DNA of 64,000 nt, from assembly GCA_964036045.1 (NCBI GenBank), contig OZ038379.1, positions 72,260,719-72,324,718 of the forward strand. The letters are read 5' to 3'. Shown here in pieces: positions 55,380 through 64,000 of the stretch (positions within the stretch are counted from its first letter, which is position 1; each line of letters starts with the position of its first letter). A program made the position numbers and the translations under genes. The notes beneath the pieces are model-generated. The model was given only the letters and a program-made list of their open reading frames with translations, was not told the origin of the DNA and did not search any database. This DNA comes from Eutreptiella sp. 'Long Island Sound 2002' (lineage: Eukaryota > Euglenozoa > Euglenophyceae > Eutreptiales > Eutreptiaceae).

Positions 55380-55427
55380 TGATACAATGCAGCCAAATGG
55401 GATCTGAACCGGCTTCATCCCCCTTCT
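55380..55427 (-). repeat. LTR edge and polypurine tract of an unseen element E
   Basis: The minus strand reads AGAAGGGGGA (55427-55418) directly followed by TGAAGCCGGTTCAGATCCC from 55417. This closely matches the polypurine tract and LTR start of element B. Similarity to B ends after about 19 nt. Confidence 0.45.
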
Positions 55428-55800
55428 AATAGCATTGTCAGCTGCTAGGAAAGACATAAAGAGAACGGGAGGATCCCGGTTGTTCCCTTGGCACTCTTCT
55501 CATTGTAGGAGGGTACCAGATACATCGTGGACACCCGCCCAAGTAAGTTGGGGGACGTACGATAGGGTCTCAAGAGAATGAAGTCCCACCTGTCAGCACC
55601 AAGACTAGAGGCTTAAGCTCGGCAGATCAAAGATGGACAAAAAGCAACGTTGTTGACTAGTCTACATAAAAGACCACAAACAGGTATATGATGCTCACCA
55701 TTACCAGCATGAGCCCCTGACTCGACCTGCACTCCCACCAACTGCCTTGAGAGCATTGAATCACCTTCAAGAGACATTGGCACTCGTTGAAGGGAGATGG
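55428..55800. other. No gene; probably 3' UTR of element E, target of C
   Basis: No open frame of note. If the edge at 55417 is real, this is internal DNA of E, and C inserted into it; the last four bases before C are ATGG. Confidence 0.3.
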
Positions 55801-58767
55801 TGAAGCGGTACCCAGAACCCCATGGCTAGGTTACGGCATACTACCGGTCTCTGGTCCACTAACCCCATGTACGGAAGGGAAGACGCCCGTTGACGCTCCG
55901 TTCCGTGCCGTAAAGCCCCGCATCGGCAACCGGTGCACCGCCAGCGGAGATTTGTATATCAGAATATCAGGAATCAACAGGGTTTTACTCTCATATTGTT
56001 TCTGTCAATTTTTACGCTTCCGTTCTGATATTCACTGTTTTGACTGCTGGCGGTTGGATCGCGACTTTACCGTAACCGCCAGTTTAACTGTTGATAATGG
56101 AAATTTTAACGCAATCCGTCACGAAGGCTCCAAAGCCTTCAGGAACTGCATGGACGCTTCCGCAATTTTCACATCTTACACTCGCAACCTCAATCCGAAT
56201 TTTTCAGGATGTCGAAATCGGATTTTCGACTTCGACATCCCCGCACTTGATTTGACCTCTTCCGAGTGGACCTACGTGCTTCCCTATGCACGAATCAACC
56301 TTCCTTTTATCTTGCCCTCCATTTGACTCAGAGATATGGGCAAAACAAAGTTGATTCGTGAGGCCACTTGTAAGGGTCATATCTCGTGCCGCTTGCGAGG
56401 AATAACAATAAGGAAACGTGGGATGTATTCACAATACTCCTGACGTAATTTAGAAAGCTTCATATGCCTTGCGTTTCCACACGTGCGCGCTAGTGTAATG
56501 GATCATGGTGAAGAGGGTAGAGTTTGCGTTATAACTCTTTGGCCATGACATTGCGTGCGTTAAGATAACTTTCGAGTGTAGCGCGCAAGTGTTGGTGTTG
56601 CATAGGAACTCTCTTTGAGTTCCTATGAGCGATTGACACAAAGTTATGCCCTTGGAGGGGCATGACATATCGTGGTGGGAGCTACCTTTTTGGGCAATAT
56701 GGAGTATGTGCCTTGTGTTGTGTTGCGTGCCCATTTGGCGGGTCCATTGCTCCAAGACAAACCCGCCAATGGACCTCATATTGTGCAAGCCTCTTTTCCA
56801 TACTCCCTACGATCAATTGCAGGCCTAACCTTCGTGAAGGGAAGCTTGTGTGGCGATCCCAAAGCGATGCGTTGGGAGCGAGGTGTGTATTTTGCAATTT
56901 TCCATATTTTCATGTGCCCACTTGGGAAGTAGCGCTCGTAACCTTTCAAGGCGCCCCAAGTGGAGCACATATGTGGGATCGAAGGTCATTGGTGTCAAGT
57001 CATCGTGTTTGAAAGGATTAGTTGATTGCACGATCCAAGCCAAAGATATTATAATATAATTGTGCACCTTTCAATGCACTTTTGTGTGTCTTTGTGCCAA
57101 TTTTGCCGTTTTTGGCTCGTCATGATGTCAAGTGGCGACCGCATATCTCAACGTTGCGCTCAATTGACATCATGACCCAGTTTTGTTTTGAGGGTACATA
57201 CTTCGGTCCCCAACATATCTTGGACCCGGCGAATAACTCCTCTGAGGCTTGGCATACCGTGGCCGCCATGTTGGCGATTTGGGACTATCACAAATCATGG
57301 GCTCACTTGGCGACCCTGCCATTCCCAATACCGGAGGAGTTGGGCGACGCCCAAAAGATATGTTGGACCAATATGACTTGATACCAATCCTATGGCACAC
57401 TCCGGTCGGAGTCGGGCATATGCCTCATTTGCCCCAACCACGAGTGTGCGCATGTTTGGCCATTTTGAGCAATTTTCCACTTTTGCTGCCCGCCGTGCCC
57501 CATGTTCTAACCCTCGTGCACGCCGGACGCATGGACCAATGGACCATATATGACATGGGTGTTATGGGCAATGGTCCCCATAGTCCACACACCGCGTGGG
57601 CGCAGCGGAGCCACCTTCGTTAAGGCGCTAGCCCAAAGTGGGTGTGGGCAATTTTGCAATTTTGACATTTGTGGACCCAATTGGGATCGTCACCACGCAG
57701 AGTGGCATGGAGATCTTTGATAGCCAAGGGCATGGGAGTCTCTGTTGGACTCCTGGTCGATCGTGTATGGAATGGCGAATCCGATCTCGAAGCCGGCGTG
57801 GAGATACACTATTGGGAGCACACCGAGTTTTGGCTCATTTCCAGCAGCCAAAATGACCCAATTTTGGGACCCCAATTTCCCCCTTCTGTGTGGTCAATTG
57901 GCGGCCCCATTCCTCTAAGCCCATAAGGAGCCCGGACCTAAATCCAAGTTGTACACTCAGATATAAGTCCTAGGTCCTGCCTCCTACCCTTTGAGCCATT
58001 GGCCTTACCTTGGCCGGGCGAGCCACGCGTGGGAATGACGCCGATTTTGGTGATTTGGGCATCATGACCCCACATGACTCATCCGTGTTGCCCTGATGCC
58101 GAGACCTCAGAGAGAACCAGATTGGGTGAGGGCTCCAGAGAGTTCGTACTCGAAGGGCATGGGGTCAGTTGCCTCATCCCTGCCTCTGACGGGTCCGGAC
58201 AAGGGGTCAATTTTGGAGTTTTTCAAGCTAATATCAGTTTGGGCTGAAACAGCCCATTTTCAGCTACCAACTCCTGGGTGATAATGGCGGGGCCATATCT
58301 CTTGCTCAGAGGGGAGTTCAGACCTGCTGTTAAGGGAGCATGGGGAGCTACTGTCGGTTAGCCTTGGAGCAGCTTAGTTTCCAGGAACTCGCCTGTGGCT
58401 GGGCGGAACACCTCCCCTATTTGCAGGGTTTCAGGGTCCGGACTGAGCAGGGCATGGGTTGTGTTTGAGCCCCCGCCCCCACCAGCCACTGAGAGGGTCG
58501 GACCTGGGATTAGGATACGAGTTGGGACTGAGTGTCTATGGTCCTGTGATGCCCTTACCTCAGTCCAGTCTTAACCGCATGTGTACATATCCTGATGTGT
58601 TGTTGTACATACTTTTGTTCCCTCTTTGCAGAGTGGCAAGGATTCTGAAACGCTTTGTCACATGACATGAGCGCATTGATGCCCTTGTGAGCGTAGTGCT
58701 TTGCCTGCCTGCTCACTTGCGCGTGTCCCGCAGCGTCCCGTGGCCGGCCCCCCACGGGAACGCGTCA
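55801..58767 (+). repeat. Element C 5' LTR
   Basis: 2967 bp, homologous along its length to the LTRs of A in reverse. Self-primer counterpart TGAAACGCTTT at 58646-58656, 111 nt before the LTR end. Orientation is given by gag downstream. Confidence 0.88.
56207..56240. other. Conserved LTR hairpin (A/C version)
   Basis: GGATGTCGAA and TTCGACATCC flank the loop ATCGGATTTTCGAC. Compared with B, one internal pair changes from C-G to G-C, so pairing is kept. Confidence 0.65.
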
Positions 58768-58778
58768 AAAGCTTTTCA
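58768..58778 (+). promoter_or_regulatory. Element C primer site (one mismatch to LTR)
   Basis: AAAGCTTTTCA directly follows the LTR. It pairs with TGAAACGCTTT in the LTR at 10 of 11 positions; element A pairs at all 11. Confidence 0.5.
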
Positions 58779-59215
58779 CCGCCGCGGGGTTACCCAGCCC
58801 TCGCGTGCCACTCGGGGCCACCAACCCCGAGCAGCGCGTCGCAGCAGCTCGCAGCTCGCAGCTCGCAGCGCAGCGCAGCAGCTCGCAGCGCAGCGCAGCG
58901 GCTCGCAGCGCCGCCCAGCGACAGCGCCGAGTTCGTCACGGAGCCCGCAGCGCCGTCCAGAGCATCCCCCTGACCGCGCAGCAACCATGAAAGAGGTGCA
59001 CAGACCAGGACTCCTGCATCAGCCCCATCGGCCGACCCGGAGTCCCATCGGCCGACCAGCAAGGCCGCGTCAACCACCCCCACAACCACCGGCTGACCAG
59101 CACCAGCCGCACTTCCAATCCAGTGCTGCAGCTCCCTCCTCAACAGCCACAACCAGCTCGTTGAGTTGAACGAGTGCACATCAAGGACCTCAAGACCAAC
59201 TACGCCCCCGCTGCC
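58779..59215 (+). other. Element C leader with GC-rich microrepeats
   Basis: About 58830-58920 is a mosaic of CGCAGCGCAGCAG and CTCGCAG units, matching in type the leader of A. No upstream ATG frame of note before the gag start. Confidence 0.6.
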
Positions 59216-62200
59216 ATGGTGAATTGGCAAGAAGCGGGTAGGAGGTGGCCGCAGCCCCACCCCCATGTGGCGCGCCTGCTGCGCTGATTGCTGTGGGACC
59301 AGCAATACCGCTACAGCAATCCCCAGTGCGAAGGCGGCATGCCCGGGAGCTTCGAGCTCCGGGAGGACATGGGGGAGGACCGCCTGCGGGCAGTGGAGGA
59401 GTGGCTGCGGGCGGAAGGGTACGAGTACCGCTTCCGCCGCAAGCGCTGGAGGACGTGGACCCGGCCGGACAGGCCCGGCGAAGGCCTGCGTCCCGACGGG
59501 ATTGAGGAGGACGAGGACCCCAACGCCTACCCGTCGGGCGCCTCGATCAACGTCTCCCTGTGGGACGTGATCGAGAAGAACCTCCCGGAACCGGGGAGCG
59601 AGCGCAGGCTGCAGGGCAGCAGCAGCGCGTCTCCGGGGAAGGAGAAGCGGTCTGCCGGGGACAAGAAGAGGGACCGGAGGTGGCGGGAGTACCAGGAGTC
59701 CCTGGCCGCCGAAGCCGCCCAAGGCGCTAAGGGCGGAACCCCAGCCCCCAGTCCCCAACGGGCCAATGGTGGTCACCACCCCGGCTCCACCACCCTTGGC
59801 GACTACATCCAAGTCGCCAAGCAGACCCAGGCCAAGCCCCGTCCGCTGCTCCTGAGGGCCCGGCAGGCCCCAGCAGGCCCCAGCAGCGACGTGGAGTCGG
59901 CCCACCGCGGGAGGATGCCGGCCGACCAGGCCAGCTCCAGCAGCAGCGTCGCTCCCGAAAGGGACGTGGCGCGCGCCTGTGAGCGCGCCTGTGGGGTGCC
60001 CTGCAACCGTTGGGTTGCCCGGCAACGGGCCAGGCAGTACAGCGCTGCCGTGGAGGGCGCCGTCGGCATCGCCCAGGAGGAGGCTGCGGAGTGGGCGCAT
60101 GGCATGGCCATCCACGCCCAGACCGTGGCGGCCATTGCGGCCGGACTCACGGCCGTAGCCGCCCATGGGGCAGCGACTGCCCAGGTCAACGGTGAGTTGG
60201 CGGCAGCCGACGAGGAAGCCCGCCTGACGCAGGAGGCCATTGCCTGCAAGGAGGCCGAGGTGAAGGCGCTGGAAGAGGCGCTTGCCCAAGAGAGGGCAAA
60301 GAAGGAGGCGGAGGAAAGGGCCCACGCCGAAGCGACGGCTAAGGCCCAGGAGGACGCCGCCAAGAAGGAAGCCATCGAGGCCGCGCGACGGAAGGTCGCT
60401 GAGGAGAAGGCCAAGACAGAGGCGGAGCTGGCAGCGTTGGAAGCGCAGAAGGCGCGGCTGCAGCAGGCCCGGGAAGCCGAGGCGGCTCGTGCTCGGGAGG
60501 AAGCCGAAGCGCGAGCTGCCGCAGCCACTGCCGCCGCAATGGAGGAGGCAGAGGCCAAACTCCGCCGCGAGACTCCCCCGGGAGCATCACGAGTGGAGAC
60601 CCTTCGAAAGCTCTTCGAAGGGGACGCCTCCTCCAGGATGGCGCTGGATGAGGCCGACACGGGCAGCAGTGGGAGCGGTGGCACCACCGCCCGTCGACGG
60701 AGGAAGGGCAAGGGGAAGACCCCCGAGAGGCCGCGGAGGCCAGCGGGTGGGCACCCCCACGACAGTGACCCCTTCTTCACCGCCAGTGACGGGGATGAAC
60801 GAGGCCGTCGACATCGCCAAGTGGTGGCTTGGACGGGCGGAGGCGGCGGAGACGTCCCCATGGAACCGGAAGGTGAAGATGAGGATCTCCCTCCTCCCTA
60901 CCGGAGCTCGGAGTCCTCCGAGACCGAGACGCCCAGGTGGGGCGACATGGGCGAGGATGACGACATGGACTTCGGCATCACGAGGAAGCGCCAATCCTCG
61001 GACCCACCGAGGCGACCCGGCGAAGACCCACCGGGACCCCCTGGCGGAGGACCATCAGGACCCCCTGGAGGACGCCCACCGAGTGCACCCCCTGGAGGCG
61101 GACCACCGGGCAGGGGAGGACTCCCTGGACCGGGCGGACCCGGCGGAGGCCCTCCTGGAGGACCCCCTGGGGACCCCGACGACCCACCAGGGAACGGCGA
61201 CCCGGATACCACCTGGCGGTGGATTGTCTACCTCCGCAGGAGGGTCTTTTCCCTCGAGTGCGAGGTAGACACGGGCAACGTCGAGATGGCTCGCATCTCC
61301 GGGGTCGCCGCGCGCGCGCAGAAGGAGCTGGACATCGCCAGGGCCGAGACCAAGTCGCTGACCAACGTCGTCAGCGGCCTGCAGGAGAGGCTGGATGCGC
61401 TGGAAGCCCGTGGGAGCGTCGGCAGCGACCACCCACCCCTGGAGTCTGGCTCGTCGGACGACGGCTGGGGACCCGGACCAGGTCGAGGCAGACCCCACGC
61501 CCCCGGCGGAGCCCCCAGGAGTCGCCCCAGCGCCAGTGCCCCCTCTCTCACCGCCCCCTCTCACCAAAGCGCGGGCCGCCGCAACGAGCGCGTGCCGCCC
61601 GGCAGTGGCAGTGAGGAATGGCGCGATGAGTGGCTCAGCGCGGACTACCACAACCGCCGTGCCCCACCGCGGACGCCTGTGCGCCCCCGACGCCCGGCAC
61701 CAGCCCCGGCGCCAATCCCCAGGGCTGGAGGACGTTATGGTGGACTCAGGGATGAGGTCCCCAGAGGAGACGTGGAGTGGGATGTCGGCGAAGGTGAGGA
61801 CCTGGACCTGGACCTGGAGGAGTTCGACATCAGCCCGCCGCGTGGTGTACGACGGGAGGCCGCTGAACGCAGCCGCCGGCGCCGTGATGAGGATGCGTAC
61901 ATGGATGCAGTACGGCGTGAACATTTCGGTTCAGCGTACGTGGAGGAACCGCAGCGTAGCCACAGGGATTCCATGGAGGAGATGGACGTGGCGGCCGTGG
62001 GAGTCCGTGGGAGAGGCCGATGGGAACCTCGGTCGACCTCGCGGCCGGCGTTCATTGTCTCTAAGGCCGCGGATGCCGCCGTGTGGGAAGACTTGAAGGA
62101 CATCAAGCCCCCCATGTACGACGGCAACCCCCTCAACCTCGACCGCTTCTTGGAGAAGCTGGACGATTGGGGGCTGACCGTCACTGAAGACCTGCCTCCC

Positions 62201-63538
62201 GCTGATGCGGAGAAGTATGTCTTCAAACGGTTCAGGTACCGCCTGCCGGAAGTGCTCGGAGAGCTATACTTCATGGCGACCAAGGAGGGGAAAATCAAGA
62301 CCCTCAAGGAAGCCAAGAAGTGGCTCAACGAGCAGGAGCGGGTGGACGCTCCGCAGGTGGCGGCCAAGCTCTGGAAGTCCATCAAGCTTGAGCATGATGG
62401 ACGGGAGATCCGCCTACGAGAGTGGCGGGACTTCCGAGGGAAATACACCCTCTTCCGCCGCAACGTGGAGGATTGGAACGAGGGTGACGAGCAGGCTCGC
62501 CTGCTCTCCATGCTGCCGGAAGCATGGATCAAGAGGGTCACCAAGGAGGAATCCAAGAGGGCCAAGTCCAACCACACGGTCAAGATGATGCTCCCCAAGG
62601 AGTATCATACGAACGTGGTGGCTTGGGCGAAGAAGAACGTGGCCCGGGATGTCAAACGGCACTCCCTGCGGAACGCTCTTCTCATCACCGTCTCGGGCGA
62701 TCGCGAGAAGACTGCGATGTGGCGCCTTGACGATTCCGAGTTGAGCGGCCAGACCATCCGTCTGCAGCCCATCCCGGCGCGGATGAGCTGCGACGAGATC
62801 TCGGAGTGGGTTGGCGAGGAAGTACTCAAGGAGTACCGAAACCTCCACCACACCCGCGGGTTGAGGCCCGGCGACCGCGACGTCAACTACGTTGGCGAGG
62901 GACCTGGCGGGGAAGATGCCATGGACCCAGCGGGAGCCGGCGGCGATGAGACTCTCGTCGACGATGACGACGACGATGAGCCCGCCGAAGTGGCAGTTTG
63001 TGCCTTCGTGGCCAGGAACCTGAGCTCGGGGAGCAAATCGGGAAACTGGAAGCCCCTGCAGCAAGGTTGGAGGAAGCAGGAGAAGAGGGACCCTCGCCGC
63101 ATTGGCGACCCTCCGCTGTCCTTTGGGGAATTCATACGAGCTCACCCTCAGGGCTGTTTCGGGTGTTATGGGAGGAAGAAAGGCTTCAACCATGACCACC
63201 GAACATGCCCTGTCCATAAGGCCGACACGGAGGCTTACAAGAAGGCGCACGGGTCGAAGAAGCGTGCGCTCGCGGGTATCCGGGAAGCCAAGATGGAGGT
63301 TGACAAGGACGAGCTGGCCAAGCTGATGTCGTCGGTGGGGACCGAGTTGGCCAAGGAGATCCAGGAGATCAAGCGGAACTTGGTCCCCAGGTCGGACAAC
63401 AAGAACAAGGAGAACAACCAGAACAACCAGAACAAAGACAAGGACAAGAAGCCTACTCGTAGTGAGAGGAGGAAGAAGGGCGTCAACGACGTTGAGGCCG
63501 AGGAGAACACCCCCTCTTCCACAACCGACGCCCCCTAG
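59216..63538 (+). pseudogene. gag: Element C gag with early TGA
   Basis: ATG at 59216 (MVNWQEAGRRW) as in A. Codon 24 is TGA at 59285-59287, where A has GGG, in the sequence RLLR-stop-LLWDQQYRY. Beyond it the frame is open to UAG 63536-63538 with the same layout as A: Ala/Glu coiled coil near 60230-60560, Gly/Pro block 61020-61200, capsid-like core from 62110 (MYDGNPLNLDRFLEKLDDWG), zinc knuckle CFGCYGRKKG with the same spacing near 63155. The Lys/Gly tail is altered (KKPTRSERRKKG). A downstream start could yield a protein lacking only the first part, so loss of function is likely but not certain. Confidence 0.8.
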
Positions 63539-63582
63539 CGGAGCCCCTGCAGCCAAGGGCCCCAGCTAGGGCGGTCGCAGGA
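63536..63582 (+). promoter_or_regulatory. Element C gag-pol UAG readthrough site
   Basis: CCC-UAG-CGG-AGC; after the same 7-nt spacer, CCTGC (63546-63550) and GCAGG can pair as in A. Confidence 0.5.
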
Positions 63583-64000
63583 TGGTGACGTGGGAAGCGC
63601 CGAACCATCCCAGTCGGGAGTCGATAAGCACAAGGGGACTGCCGCGGGCGGAAGGCCCGGTCCGGCGCCCAGTCGCGGAGGCGGGGTGAGGGCAAGTGAA
63701 GGCACGAACCCTTGCACCCGTCCGTCCTTCGCGACCAAGAACGTGTTTGATGTACTACAGGATCTTTCCGAGAGTATCGGAGGATCACCCGGACCGCAGC
63801 TGGATGCTGCAGATGGGCAGCCTGAGCCCATTGTCCACGACCTGCACCAGTCGCTTGTCGAGCTTCTGGAACGGCCGGAGATCCTGAGTTTGCACGCCGT
63901 GCGCCGTGTCGGTCGCGAGCGGCAATTGCATCTTAAGGTCCTTGCCCTATGCGGGGAAGTGGAAAAGGTTTTCGACGTGTTGGTCGACACGGGAGCTCAA
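63539..64000 (+). CDS. pol: Element C pol, N-terminal part (cut by window end)
   Basis: Frame continuous with gag after UAG. It runs through the Gly/Pro-rich linker (AAGGRPGPAPSRGGG), a conserved helix-like stretch (NVFDVLQDLSE, SLVELLERPEILSLHAV) and reaches the protease active site DTGAQ at the very end. It closely matches A, with few substitutions and no break seen. Confidence 0.85.

Larger units (their letters stand above)
55801..64000 (+). mobile_element. Ty3/gypsy chromovirus C, 5' part (continues past window)
   Basis: Same family as A: LTR starting TGAAGCGG and ending GCGTCA, the same leader type, gag and UAG. Pol is readable to the protease at the window edge. gag codon 24 is TGA, and its primer site has one mismatch, so this copy looks less fit than A. 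The right LTR and target duplication lie outside. Confidence 0.9.

Overview
The window is nuclear DNA of a repeat-rich eukaryote. There are no bacterial-style operons, and almost everything recognisable is a retrotransposon or a remnant of one. Long-LTR Ty3/gypsy elements with a C-terminal chromodomain (chromoviruses), a LINE with endonuclease, RT and RNase H, and one candidate GT-AG intron would suit an alga or another protist. The host cannot be named from sequence alone, and no intact host gene was found.

Layout. 1-1452 (-) is a decayed unrecognised coding region. 1563-2056 and 9569-10889 (+) are the two halves of another decayed coding region ('gene X'), split first by a 5'-truncated LINE tail (2057-2162) and then by a LINE of about 7.2 kb (2388-9568) flanked by an unusually long 225-bp target duplication. 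10894-12328 holds only an acidic open stretch. 12329-15495 (-) is the 3' end of an ancient gypsy element (D1). A related, longer remnant (D2) lies at 47364-52745 and is itself interrupted by a 1.93-kb non-autonomous LTR element (50447-52380).

15496-16236 and 46633-46988 (-) are two halves of a broken coding-like sequence, split by gypsy element B (16237-46628, + strand, 2366-bp LTRs, target duplication GTAC). Element B was later hit inside its gag gene by gypsy element A (19051-36247, - strand, 2946-bp LTRs, target duplication CTAT). Removing A and one CTAT rejoins B gag in frame. 55801-64000 is the 5' part of element C, a close relative of A, whose 3' half lies beyond the window. Just left of C is an apparent LTR edge plus polypurine tract of a further element (E).

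How the parts work together. In A, B and C, gag and pol share one reading frame and are separated by a single UAG, followed after 7 nt by potential stems; this suggests stop-codon readthrough. A, C and the small LTR element have, directly next to the 5' LTR, 11-12 nt complementary to a site inside the same LTR. That arrangement is known from self-primed Tf1-like chromoviruses. B instead has a tRNA-type primer site starting TGG. Hand-counted LTR mismatches (about 38 in A, about 77 in B) agree with the nesting order.
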